Shown in pieces: positions 35,273-46,260 of a stretch of 64,000 bases of DNA. The notes under the pieces are model-generated. The model was not told the origin of the DNA and did no database searches. It saw only the letters and a program-made list of their open reading frames with translations. The stretch lies in assembly GCA_028829895.1 (NCBI GenBank), contig CM054181.1:105969860-106033859 (forward strand). Reading direction: 5' to 3'. Within the stretch, counting starts at the first letter, position 1; every line of letters begins with the position of its first letter. The DNA is from Sinotaia quadrata. Lineage: Eukaryota > Mollusca > Gastropoda > Architaenioglossa > Viviparidae. A program made the translations under genes and the position numbers.

Positions 35273-35345
<73 letters not shown>
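35273..35345. repeat. (GA)n microsatellite
   Basis: About 36 GA units. The RERERE frames are artefacts. Confidence 0.97.
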
Positions 35346-35349
<4 letters not shown>

Positions 35350-35471
35350 TCAGAGTGTCTCAAGACGCCGAGAAGTGAAAGAATTAGTACTACAATATAG
35401 GAATGAATCAAGCAGAAGTGCAAAGGTTCTGTATGTAGCCTGCGCGTAGCAAGAACATAACTGTACGGATG

Positions 35472-35506
35472 CGTGCGCGCGCGCGTGTGTGTGTGTGTGT
35501 GTGTAT
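35472..35506. repeat. (GC)n/(GT)n microsatellite
   Basis: A short pure CG run is followed by GT units. Confidence 0.93.
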
Positions 35507-35599
35507 TTTTTTGTGCATGCAAAATTGCCTAATTATGCGTGCGAACTGGTAGATATTACTCTCTTAGTTGGTGTGTGACGCCAACGTCACCAAGTTAAT

Positions 35600-36600
35600 G
35601 GCTATGATAATTTTTATTTATTATTCATACATAACTAATTACAAGTAATGAGAATCATAATTTATGTTATTAATAATTCTCCAGCAGACACCACTCGTCT
35701 CTCTCATTTGGCGGAAATGCAGACGCTGTAAACGTTTCCTCTCTTCCACAACATTAAAGACAAACATTTACCGTCACACAACATTAAAGACAAACATTTA
35801 CCGTCACACAACATTAAAGACAAACATTTACCGTCACACAACATTAAAGACAAACATTTACCGTCACACAACATTAAAGACAAACATTTACCGTCACACA
35901 ACATTAAAGACAAACATTTACCGTCACACAACATTAAAGACAAACATTTACCGTCACACAATATTTCCCTAGGTGGAAAACTTCTTACTAAAGTAGAGGA
36001 CAAATCCATCTTTAATCTAATATTTAGCGAGCCCCCTTCCACCCACTTTCTTCTCCAACATAAGACTATCTATATTTGTAAGAAGGTCAATAAATTTAAT
36101 AATAAATTTATTAAATCAACAATGAAATATACATATAACAAATACAATGAATCTTTATATTTATACAGTTTTATATCCTAAATAAATCCAACAAATAATG
36201 TCAATACAAATCACAGGATAGTTCTTATCAGAGAACAGAAATGGAGTTATTAGAGATAAGTGATAATAGCTTCTAAGTAACCTTGTACGGACAAATCTGC
36301 AATTGTCTTCTTTCTCATACATTTTCATATCAAAGCCACAAGTTCATTGTCCACATCAATTCCAAGTGATTCCCTCCTCACATTGTGAAACCCTGATTCA
36401 CTACTAAACCAGGGTGCTGATTCACCATACCAGATCCTTCAAGCAGTACAACAATTGAAGCAATTTCTAGTAACTTCCTTGTACCAGAAATTGGGTGATG
36501 TAGTCAGCATACCTTTGCCACTATACATCAATGGAGTGTAGTGTATTCCATACAATTACACACTGCAGTAGAGCATCCTGCATTTACCAAGGTCATAGCA
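35600..36600 (-). mobile_element. dispersed repeat family A, copy A4 (3' ~0.8 kb plus internal array)
   Basis: The reverse complement matches the 3' half of A3 and A5. Going down the plus strand: an AT-rich tail near 35610, 'ctctctcatttggcgg', 'ctcttccacaacattaaaga', 'agaacagaaatggagttatt' and 'acatcaatggagtgtag'. It stops near 36600, well short of the family 5' end. It contains a perfect 7 x 30 bp expansion at 35749-35958. Confidence 0.78.
35749..35958. repeat. perfect 30-bp array, 7 identical units
   Basis: Unit 'caacattaaagacaaacatt' plus TACCGTCACA, seven times without a single difference. The unit corresponds to a single-copy segment of family A (A3 has the equivalent once, near 33530-33556). 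Both strands stay open because 30 is a multiple of three, giving TTLKTNIYRH and CDGKCLSLML peptides. These are artefacts. Confidence 0.98.
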
Positions 36601-36890
36601 GTTTATTTTGCAAAGAAAGAAAAGTGGCAGAAACGGATATCTTTAAGCATAAACAAACTCGAAAAACAAGATGTAAATTTAAATAAAGTAACTGAGTGAA
36701 CATCGATAAGTTTCAATATACAAATTGAACATACAACAGCTTTTGTAAAATTAGAAAATATACCGCACACGTAATAAGGGAACGGATACACTCAATCATA
36801 CACACATAAATTGATAGATAAGAGAGGATAACTCAAAGGACTATACACTACATTAGCAATGAGTGCGTCACCAACTACAGTTTTTTTTTA
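36601..36890. other. A-rich spacer
   Basis: No tandem repeat. Minus frame 36603-36791 (62 aa) is unrecognised. Confidence 0.5.
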
Positions 36891-36892
36891 TC

Positions 36893-36970
36893 AACATAAC
36901 ATAACATAACATAACACAACACAACACAACATAAGATAACATAACATAACATGATATGATATAATATAAT
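36893..36970. repeat. (AACAT)n/(AACAC)n pentanucleotide array
   Basis: About 12 pentamers: ATAAC, then ACAAC, then back to ATAAC, drifting into ATGAT/ATAAT. Confidence 0.9.
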
Positions 36971-38542
36971 GATAACGCTGACCTAAAAGAATATACATAT
37001 GGATCACACAAGTATCTAATAAATAAATCAGGAGAAGTTAATTATAAACCTGAGGGACAAGTACGCAACACTCAATTGCACACGAGACCATACAAACAAC
37101 AGCTGCCAAGCGGCCATCGATAACCCTCAGCACACATGCATAATAAATAAATGATATGTAACTATATGCAAATCGGAGCAGCCAGACCAAATACTCTTAA
37201 CACTGCATTGCACGTAAATTTAAGGATCTGCTGTATAATTAAAACAATGCTCAGTAACTGATTATTACAATAGTTCTTTTTCTTTTCTACTTAAAAGTAC
37301 AACTTTTTGAAGTGGAGTCTAGTGAGCTGAACTTCATGTTTCGTCTGTGACACGATAGGTCACACGCAAGCTTAATTCTCCGAAATGATCCATATTGTAC
37401 TGGCTACGATTATATAATTTTTTTGTTTATTGTCAAGAAATAATTCAGAGCTGGTCCTTTTCTATCATTCAGCAGACCAGTCTTGTTCCTCTTGAGATCT
37501 ACACAGTAAGCCTACCTCGCCTCACCGACCCCACCCCACCGGCCCTTTTCGCTCATCGACATCATTCGTTTGTGCTAGTTACGCGAGGGATTGACTTTGG
37601 TAATGGAATGTGGGAGAACTATTCAAGCCTGTAAGGAAAACAAATTCAGAACTTATCATTAAAGAAAATAACAAAAGAAAGAAAGAAAGAAAGAAGTCCA
37701 AATTGAAAAGAGAAAAGTCATTTAAGAAAACAACAAAAGTCGAATGAGCAGACATCTTTCAAGACTTACCAATAGATTTCTATTTAATTCAACATTTTCT
37801 TGTGTGTAGCTTTTTTTTTGTGTGTGTGTGAATGGATATGAAACTTGAATGTTTGAATATCATATGACATACTATTTGCTTTTCTACTTCCTGTTGAATA
37901 TTCAGTGTTAATTCTTAGACATGATCTTTTGCTTTTTGCAATCGTTCTTCACCCTTTACTTTATTCTTAGATAAACTTTGGGCTTAAAGCTACCATAAAA
38001 TAATCGTATTTTTGTCAAATCGACACTAGTAATCTCCAGAAATTTAAACTATTTTCAGCAGCACTACATTTACGCCATCGCCGCCACCTCCACCACAATC
38101 ACCACCACCACCTCCTCCTCCCCTATCAGCACCACCAACAAAACCACCACTATTATCCTTTGAGAGAATAAAGGGGGATAATATCACTATTGGAGTACTG
38201 AAAATATGACTTTCACCTGGCGCAGAAATATAGTATTCGTTTCTACTGTGTTTGATTTTAAAAAATGTGAATTGTGCGTGTGTTCTAGCAATGGTAAATG
38301 TCTCATGCAGGTTTTCTATACAAGATGTTGAAGATATGTAGCATGCCATAAGAGGATGGAGGAAGTCTGGTGATTATTTTTTTTTCAAAACAGTTATATC
38401 GAAAGACTAGAATATCGCTGCACTAACACACAACACTCACTCACGCACACACGCGCACACACACTATCATCTCTCGTCTGTGTTACGCTTTCTCTCTCCA
38501 CTACTCTCTTCATCTTTCACTCTAGCCATTTCTTCCTGTCTG
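36971..38542. other. unique spacer with minor repeats
   Basis: Contains GAAAG repeats at 37674-37695 and a CCA/CCT-rich stretch at 38068-38150 (source of the glycine-rich minus frame 38044-38349). No gene recognised. Confidence 0.55.
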
Positions 38543-38543
38543 T

Positions 38544-38588
<45 letters not shown>
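38543..38588. repeat. (TC)n/(TA)n compound microsatellite
   Basis: About 12 CT units then about 11 AT units. Confidence 0.95.
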
Positions 38589-38707
38589 TCTAAGCAATAC
38601 ACCTGTTCTTTAGTAGGATAATTACGTGTCTTTGAAATTTGTTATTTATCTCTAAGGTACCAAGTAATACATATAATAATAACAGAGAAAATGAGCACAC
38701 TAAAAAC

Positions 38708-38802
<95 letters not shown>

Positions 38803-38826
38803 GCTACCTATCTATCTATCTATCTA
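38708..38826. repeat. (TATC)n tetranucleotide array
   Basis: About 29 units with a single TAGCTACC interruption near 38801. Confidence 0.98.
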
Positions 38827-38936
38827 TGGGTGAATGTGTGTATGTATATGTGTAAGAATGTATGACAGCTAGACAATTGGATGAGAGAGAGTCAGTTTGA
38901 TAAATATAGAGACTGAAGCGAGTAAGAAAGAATAAA

Positions 38937-39018
<82 letters not shown>

Positions 39019-39019
39019 C
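38937..39019. repeat. (GT)n/(GA)n compound microsatellite
   Basis: About 10 GT units pass into about 30 GA units with one GGGA break. Confidence 0.97.
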
Positions 39020-39169
39020 GAAAGCGGAAAACAGAAGGGACAGATGTTAGATGAGTAACTAGAACAAGATCTAGTAACAAGATAGGATTTCGTGAAAAGC
39101 GACTACAGTGCATAGTAATATGTACTGACACTAAAACATAAGACTGTACATGACACTCTCACCCATAAT

Positions 39170-39500
39170 CCATCTGTGCCACCGCGCGAGGTCAGTGAAA
39201 CCCGAGCGATGACAGCTCAACATTGTGTCCAGCACCGTGTCAAGAAATATTTAACCAATCCGTAACAATTTTTCTACGTTTGGATGGATGTCGGCGTGTT
39301 TACTTAATTCGTTCCGACTGACACGTGTAGCGCCCTCTCGCTCTCAGATTATTACACATTTGTCTTCATGTTATGGAAAGACAACCCTCCCTGTTCAGCC
39401 CGGCCATTATGGATTATGATCAACTTGGCTGTGCTTGTATACTCCAAGAGATTATCGAGCGTTCAGCCATTAACTGGTGGAAGTTAGAGATAATTGATTA
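39170..39500. promoter_or_regulatory. complex GC-richer block, candidate conserved non-coding element
   Basis: About 330 bp of non-repetitive sequence with words typical of animal enhancers. Homeodomain cores are near 39490 (GATAATTGATTA) and 39415 (GATTATGATCA), and CACGTG-like ACACGTG is near 39322. No open frame. Candidate status rests on contrast with the repeat-filled surroundings. Confidence 0.3.
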
Positions 39501-39744
39501 CGTTAACTGTTGTTAAATTGACTTGTTTATTTATCTGTATTTTTTTAGTCCTGACTAGAGACAAACAATCGATATGGGGGAAGAAAATGAAATCAAGCTG
39601 TTAAAAAATAAACAAGAACGATAACTTTTGTCCCTTTTACTCTGCAGTACAACGAATAGCTTTGTCTAACGAGATTAGTTGAGTAGAGACTAAGGCTCCG
39701 TTAATCCGACAGATTGAGTTTCATTGGAGTGGTGGATTAAAAGG
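39501..39744. other. spacer up to the hAT insertion
   Basis: AT-rich unique sequence ending with the left target-site copy (TTAAAAGG, 39737-39744). Confidence 0.55.
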
Positions 39745-39820
39745 CAGAGCCGTAATTAGCTTTTTTGCGCTCGAGGCAAGAATATAAAATTGCTCCCTCT
39801 CGCCGAGTAATTTTGTAATG

Positions 39821-40030
39821 GTTAGTAAAGTATCTAGCATTACTTTGTAAAACAGGAAAATAGTTACATTACTAAATAATAAATGTAGTAGTTAGTAAAG
39901 TAACTGGCATTACTTTGTAAAACAGGAAAATAGTTACATTACTAAATAATAAATGTAATAGTTAGTAAAGTAACTGGCATTACTTTGTAAAACAGAAAAA
40001 TACATATATTACTAAATAATAAATGCAGTA
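39821..40030. repeat. 70-bp tandem repeat, 3 units
   Basis: Units at 39821, 39891 and 39961, each starting 'gttagtaaagta'. The first two are nearly identical and the third has diverged in its second half. The array lies inside the hAT element, downstream of its transposase remnant. Confidence 0.95.
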
Positions 40031-40162
40031 TTGGAAGTTTATTATACGATTTATTATAAAAAGTAATCATAAGACCTGCAATGAAAATAAAAATTTAGCT
40101 GTCGAATCATATTTACGATTAGGTCCTAAAGATTAGTTTTCAATTTCAAAATTGTACTTTTT

Positions 40163-40420
40163 GCGCTTTTAATGAGGCAAATTCATCAATAAATGCATCA
40201 AATTAATATTATTCGCTATTTTTTTTTCTATTGACAAAATGGACATATTTTTTAATCTCTTCTGACCAGTGCATGCTCTAAGGTAGTTTTAAATTAACTT
40301 GAGCTTACTGAAGCTTCTTTCGTAAGAAGTCACAGTTACTGACAAGCAAATAAATAAATTTTAAAACAATATCTAATTTCGGATAAGATTTGGCCAAATT
40401 ATCGTGTATTTTCATCGTTT
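40163..40420 (-). pseudogene. hAT transposase C-terminal (hATC dimerisation) domain remnant
   Basis: Minus-strand conceptual translation gives, in order, 'NLAKSYPKLDIVLKFIYLL', then a K-K-L segment where the family has S-K-L-K, then 'SMHWSEEIKKYVHFVN' and finally 'FDAFIDEFASLKA'. This matches the layout of the hAT C-terminal dimerisation region: Y-P-x-L, a conserved serine/lysine block, an STM-x-E-R-L block, and a final F-x-D-x-I-x-x-F-A. Stops interrupt it at least four times. The conserved R-S-F of the middle block is lost. The N-terminal zinc-finger and catalytic DDE parts are not visible, so most of the gene was deleted or has decayed. It lies within the element at 39745-41061. Confidence 0.65.
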
Positions 40421-40759
40421 GCGATAATCCGCCCCACTTTGACGTTTAGAATTCATAATGCAGGGTCGTATTAATGATTCTGATAAAAGTTGATAAATAT
40501 TTTAAATTATTAAAATCAATCTCAACCTATATTGACTATTTCATTTCAAATATAGGCCTACGAATGTCGCTAGTCAGCAGGCAGATGGCGTCTACTGACG
40601 TCATCTTTCTTTGTATACTATTGTGAAGGTCAATAGTTCACGGACTCTCTGCAGCCAATGACATTGCACTTTCTAGTATGGTTGGCGCGAATTTATAAAT
40701 GACACGGACGAAGAAGCGGCAGAATGCAAGGTCAAAGTACGATATTAGCTAACTAGGCC

Positions 40760-40925
40760 GCACGCAGTATCGAGAAGTAAGAGTGTGTAATGTGTATCTG
40801 TGTTTAACGGCACGTCGACATAAATTTCCATTTTTTTGCTCGTGGAGAAGTAAGTGTGTGTAATGTATATCTGTGTTTAACGGCAAGGACACAAATTGCC
40901 ATTTCTTCCCGTCGAGAAGTAAGAA
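40760..40925. repeat. ~80-bp tandem pair inside the hAT element
   Basis: The phrase 'gtaatgtrtatctgtgttta' with ACGGCA and 'gagaagtaag' flanks appears twice (about 40787 and 40859). The minus frame 40749-41045 is a by-product. Confidence 0.85.
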
Positions 40926-41061
40926 CTTGAGAAATAGGATCCTATCCGAGTGTAAAATAAACATCTTTGAAAACCTATCTTTCCCTTTCTGCTCTCCCCC
41001 CTCCCCAGGTTTGTGCGCCCGAGGCATGTACCTCATTCGCCTCACCCTTGTTACGATACTG

Positions 41062-41345
41062 ATTAAAGGGTTACGTGCCTCACTCTGGTAAGAGTAGAGG
41101 GCGATAACTTTTTTTTTTCTAACTAGAAGTGGGTGATGGACTTATTTTTCTAAACATATTTTTTTATTTTATAAACTAGAAGATTATTTCTCTATTTCGA
41201 TTGGTTGAGGCAAGTCGGAACCCTCCAATTTGTTGAGTGGATGGGAGAGTTATCCCAATGGACCAGATAAATGGAGGGACTGATTATTCTCTTCAGCGAT
41301 TATCTCTCAAAGGTAAGACGGAAGGATTCATTGTCTAGTCGGTAA
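41062..41345. other. spacer between hAT element and family B copy
   Basis: Unique sequence. Begins with the right target-site copy ATTAAAGG. Confidence 0.5.
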
Positions 41346-42110
41346 GCGGGGAAAATCGTCACAAGTGTTGCTAGGAAAAAAGTCACAGGAAGAAAAGTCA
41401 CAAAGTAACGGAAAAGAAGTCACAGAAAAAAATTGTACGGTATGTATTGTTTATTTACATAGTCGTGTGATGCGTTATCACTAAACTAGTACAACAATGC
41501 AATGCGCCTTGCTATCAATCAAATTTATTTTTAAATGTAGCTGTGTTTTAAAACTTGTTTACTATGTGAGTTGTGTCGAAGAGATCAGAGGCAGAATCTT
41601 CTAACACTTACGCCGCCTTGATAGAGCTTAGTCAGGTTCAAACCTGTTGCCGACTAGGGCATTAGGTACAGACTTATTGAGAGCTTTATTTGCTACCGAA
41701 AAAATTGAAAGGAGAAAACCCACTTGAAAAAATCTGAAAATCTATACAAATATGAGTATCACATAAATAAATTAATAGATAAGTCTAAAAGTGACACATT
41801 TAAAAAGATAATTTTGCGTTCTTTTTATATCACGAGAATAATCACTTAATAAACTCAAATTATTTTACATGTTTATTTTATACATGCAATAATTTAGGGA
41901 ACTAAACGAAACTAGACATACAATAAGACACCATTGCAATCACATGGTTATAGCATTCAATGAAATATAAACAGTTTTAGATAGTTGTATGGTAGGTGAG
42001 TTTTATTAATATTTCATGCCACCGTTCAAATTTATAGTTTATTATAACTTAAAGATATGCCGACTGTTTTGATCAGTTAGAACTATATTTAAACTTTAAA
42101 ATCGCCGACT
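41346..42110 (+). mobile_element. dispersed repeat family B, copy B2
   Basis: Matches B1 at both ends: 'gcggggaaaa', GTCACA motifs, 'gcgttatcactaaac' and, further on, 'tgagtatcacataaataaat', 'gttgtatggtaggtgagt', 'catgccaccgttcaaattta'. It contains about 240 bp (41510-41750) absent from B1. Either B1 carries a deletion or B2 an insertion. Confidence 0.75.
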
Positions 42111-42741
42111 AGTACGAGAACAGCAGAACAGCTAATACAGTTCAAGTTTTTAATTCAGATCGGGAAATAATTTTCAGAAGTGAAAAGAAACCGACGTATT
42201 GACATAAAATGAAACTAAATAAAAAGTCATAATGAAATCATGTTTCAAGCAGTCACATCAAACTAAACATTTGTTGGTAATGTATGTTAGGTGATTTTTT
42301 TAAAAGAACATCTTGTTCTACAGTTACCAATCGTATGTATTAAACAAAGAAATGTATTTTAAAAATAAGTAAAGAAAATCAAGCAAACAAAACCGACAAT
42401 TACTGTCTTTTTAAAACATAACATAAAGCAGAGAAAATAGTACAGTATTATCAAAACACACAACTACATTAAAACAAATTTACCAGGTTAATTTATGAGG
42501 TTTTTATAAATACATAATTTTGTTATTATATGCTATTGAAGATACCAGAATTTTCTAAGTTTCATTTATTTAGGATTACTATTATGTGTTTATAGTATGA
42601 TTTATGAATGATTTTAGCATTTTGTTTATGATTTATTATTCTTTCATTAAGGGGATTGTTCCAACCGACTCCATGAAGAAAGTCTGGCACTGTATTGCGG
42701 TTGTTTTGTCGGGCTACACACAAATTTCGAAAACGTTGTTG
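42111..42741. other. AT-rich unique spacer
   Basis: No recognised gene or array. 42640-42740 is more complex, with no domain match. Confidence 0.5.
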
Positions 42742-42843
42742 CATTTGGACGTAGTGCCTACATATCTTTTATCTGTGGTCGTCAGCCGACAACATTTGGA
42801 CGTAGTGCCTACATATCTTTTATCTGTGGTCGTCAGTCGATAG
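42742..42843. repeat. 51-bp tandem duplication
   Basis: Two units starting 'catttggacgtagtgcctac' at 42742 and 42793, nearly identical. Confidence 0.96.
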
Positions 42844-43175
42844 TATTACGCAAAATAATGGTTCTGACTGTAGCTTCTTCACGCTTGAAGTAGACGTGGT
42901 ACATGTGGAGTCGGCTGTTGATTAGGCAAAGTACGTTTACAGATGTCAGCAGAACATCACTATCACATTGGCCAACACCAAAAGCATGGATCTGAGTTGG
43001 TTTGTCTTGAGTGCTAGCAAGCATGGTCTTTCACATTGCATTGCACACTTTGGCAAGACGAACTTGTCTCATTCACAACACGATCTTCTTGGTGGAGAGG
43101 TTAATCTTTGTGCAATCGCTTACTTCCTTTTACTGTTATTCAGTCAATAATATACCTGTATATGGATTTCATTGC
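42844..43175. other. unique spacer
   Basis: Two short overlapping plus frames (42968-43193). Neither recognised. Confidence 0.45.
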
Positions 43176-43570
43176 ATGTGTGTAAGTGTTTGAGAGTGTA
43201 GAGATTACCTTTAAATGCTTGCAAGCGTAGACATTGCTTGTATGTAAGAATTTGAGAGTGTAGAGATTACCTTTAAATGCTTGCAAGTGTAGACATTGCT
43301 TGCATGTAAGAATTTGAGAGTGTAGAGATTGCCCGTGTGTAAGTGTTAGAGAGTGTAGAGATTGCCTGCGTGTTTGAGAGTGTAGAGATTGCCTGCGTGT
43401 AAGTGTTTGAGAGTGTAGAGATTGCCCGTGTGTGTTTGAGAGTGTAGAGATTGCCTGCGTGTAAGTGTTTGAGAGTGTAGACTGTAGAGATTGCTTGCGT
43501 GTAAGTGTTTGAGAGTGTAGAGATTGCCTGCGTGTAAGTGTTTTCTAATGTAAAGATTACATGTGTGTAA
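43176..43570. repeat. 33-bp minisatellite with 23-29-bp variants (~13 units)
   Basis: Phrase 'gtgtttgagagtgtagagat' preceded by TGCCTGCGTGTAA. Short variants lack the GTAA part. One unit (43470-43493) has an extra GTAGACT. Minus frames (NLYTLKHLHAG-like 11-mers) are artefacts. Confidence 0.95.
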
Positions 43571-43705
43571 GTGCATGCGGATATAGAAAAGTTCATTGCA
43601 GTATAAACGGATCAGTTACAAGGCGAGGACCAGGAACTTAAAATTCGCAGAGTACAGAGGACGACGAGAGTGATGGAACATCCAATTAAAGTTCTTGTTA
43701 CATTG

Positions 43706-43782
43706 TCACACCTCGCGGGAATTGAACCACGAATCAATTGAGCGAGAAGTTAACCTTTAACTTAGTTTAAGCCACTTCGGTG
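43706..43782 (-). mobile_element. tRNA-derived SINE-like unit, copy 3
   Basis: On the minus strand: 'ccgaagtggcttaaac' (A-box-like), then 'ggttaacttctcgctcaat', then GGTTCAATTCC (43718-43728, one base from the tRNA B-box consensus) and 'cgcgaggtgtg'. It shares 'ggttaacytctcgctcaa' with copy 2. Confidence 0.7.
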
Positions 43783-45584
43783 TATTTTTGTTTGTTTGTT
43801 TGTTTGCTTTATGTACCGATAATGAGCTGATCATGCGTGTTGACGGATTTACGATCAAGCCGTTCTGTTCTGTTGAATAAATGATGTTATCCCGAACCAT
43901 GTACATATGCCTAAGTGTGTACCAAATTCACGCACATACACACTCACGCTTACACACTCTTTTATAATAAAACTCTTCTTGTGATATATCTTGAATGTTT
44001 TTTTCCTTTGACATTTTTGTTTTAATGATTTTATTTTCAGACATTTTCCTGTTTTTCGAATTTTTGTTTGTGACCTTTTTCTGTGACTTCTCTCTCCCCT
44101 TTCAGTCGTAAACTAATTCTGTCACTATAAGCCAGTCAGCCATTATAAATTCATAAAGGGCACTTCGTGTTAGAATGTACACGTTTACATCTGACTGAGA
44201 AATAATAGGCCACGATTTAATTAACCAATTTACCGTGCTGGGTCCTGGGTGATATTTCGAAATAAGAGGTGCCCATTGTTAGTGTTGAAGGGGTGGGAGA
44301 GGGGTCATGGACTGGAATGAGTACACACGGCTTTGTAAATAGTTAGAAAAAGACAGGTCATAATATTAATATACCTTGCGCGGTCAAGCATGGACAGTTT
44401 AGTTCAGTTTCGACAGCTATTGTGTACACCTGTGACTCTGTCTAGATGACCTCTGTTCGCAGCGCAAACATTTCGGATGGGTCATAAACCAGCAATCGAC
44501 TTTGAGGAGGTATGTAGTCTATTCTTGCAAGGAGTATAATGGTAAGTCAGAAAAACGAACGTGACTGTTTCATTCATACATGAGATAACAGAGTGGTATA
44601 GCAAGATAAAGTCCATCAAACATGGACTTCTAAGTGCACTCTGGTTACTACTAAGAGGTAAAATTATGTTTCACAACCAATTATGCATGACGCTATACTT
44701 CCTGTTTCTTGTCGTACGATGATAGCAGAAAATGCCATTAGCCCGAAGAATGCAATCTTTGGAGTCTACAATTAACTCAGAGCCATTGCAACAGTTGGTA
44801 AAATCAATCGAAAATTCCGACACAGATTGTGTATAATTATGTTTTTTGTTTGAGCGTCTGGGCCTATTTAAATGGTCTCGGGATGGTTACAATAAGTGGT
44901 GGGACCCGCTAAAGACACTTCCGGTATAGATTACTTTATGCAGACTGTATGTTAAGTGTTTATTTTTTTTGTGTGTTGTTTGATTAAATTAACTAAGGTG
45001 GACTGCAATATTTTTCTGTTATTGGACTATTTTTGCTTTGCAAAAAGATTCCTTATTTTTGTCCGAAACACCCACTTATTGATGAACTATTTGACTAAGT
45101 TATCAGAAACATAAGGCGTATTCAAATTCCTGGGTATTAGGTATCATCAAACAAAATCGGCATAGAGTGGGTGAAAGGACCTTCAACAGAGGGGAAAATC
45201 GCCAGTAAATAAGTGATGAGGCCAATGTGAAAATATCATATAAAAGCGCACCTCTTCCTCATCACGACATCTACCTAGACCATGTTAAAATAGTTGTCGA
45301 AATCAATATTAATTTCGAATTAATCAGTTTCGTAACTAACACAAATTGAAACGATACACTTATGCCGGAAGTTTTGTGATAAACCTGGGTGTATGAGTAG
45401 TGCAAACATGACTGATAGCATGGCCAATATTGCGATGTAAGTAGGCCAATAGGCCAATATTGCGTTGTATGTATGTATGTAGGTCAATAAGTAGGAACAC
45501 CGTGGGGTGCGCAGCTGTTGCATTCTATTAAGTGGATACTGTACATCACTGAAGCGGTCTCCCATGTCCTGGAGATCATACGTC
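43783..45584. other. unique spacer, 1.8 kb
   Basis: No arrays apart from a short (TTTG) stretch at 43785-43803 and imperfect (ATGT)n at 45460-45480. 43985-44110 has GTGAC/GTCAC words recalling family B in the reverse orientation, too diverged to call. No gene recognised. Confidence 0.5.
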
Positions 45585-46260
45585 CCCCTGAAGTTAAATT
45601 TCACTTTATTCCAAACATCGTAAGTCACTAAAGTTAAGTTTTACTTTATTCTAAACATCGTACGTCACTGAAGTTAAGTTTTACTTTATTCTAAACATCG
45701 TATGTCACTAAAGTTAAGTTTTACTTTATTCTAAACATCGTATGTCACTAAAGTTAAGTTTTACTTTATTCTAAACATCGTACGTCACTAAAGTTAAGTT
45801 TTACTTTATTCTGGGCATCGCACTTCACTGAAGTTAAATTTCACTTTATTCTGAACAGCCTACGCCACTGAAGCTAAGCTTTGCTTTATTCTGGACTTGT
45901 ACGTCTCTGAAGCTAAGCTTAACTTTATTCTGGAAATCAATGAACTTACATGTCACATTTTAATGGACATTGTACATTAGTGAAGTTAAATCTCACATTA
46001 CTCTGGACATTGAAGTTAAATCTCACATTACTCTGGACATTGAAGTCAAAATCTCTATTACTTTTAATATTACACGTCACTGAAGCTAAGTTACTCTGAG
46101 TATTGAAGTTAAAATCTCTATTATACTTAATATTACACGTAACGGGAGCGAAGTTACTCTGGACACTAGGTGACACTGAAGTTATATCTATTCTGCTCTG
46201 AACATTACACGTCACTGATGCTAAGTTACTCTGGACACTAGAGACAATAATAGGGATTTA
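45585..46260. repeat. 40-bp minisatellite grading into diverged units (~16)
   Basis: The left half (to about 45820) has close units 'aagttaagttttactttatt' plus CTAAACATCGTAYGTCACTA. The right half decays into variants with 'attacacgtcactgaag' and 'ctctggacattgaag'. The gradient of decay from left to right suggests that the left side is the actively homogenised end. Confidence 0.93.

Larger units (their letters stand above)
39745..41061 (-). mobile_element. decayed hAT-superfamily DNA transposon, 1.3 kb
   Basis: The left end begins CAGAGCCGTAATTAG. The right end, reverse complemented, begins CAGTATCGTAACAAG. Both fit the hAT-type CAG...CGTAA..AG terminus. Flanks TTAAAAGG and ATTAAAGG (41062-41069) look like a slightly decayed 8-bp target duplication. 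The inside carries a remnant of the transposase C-terminal dimerisation domain on the minus strand (40163-40420) and a 3 x 70 bp array. The element is too short and broken to be autonomous. Confidence 0.72.

Noticed and set aside
35664..36042. Direct repeats of 30 bp considered as a CRISPR-like array
   Set aside because: No spacers: the units are head-to-tail and identical, in a eukaryotic transposon context.
43985..44110. Possible third copy of family B in reverse orientation
   Set aside because: Only short GTGAC/GTCAC words and T-rich sequence match. No internal landmark phrases.
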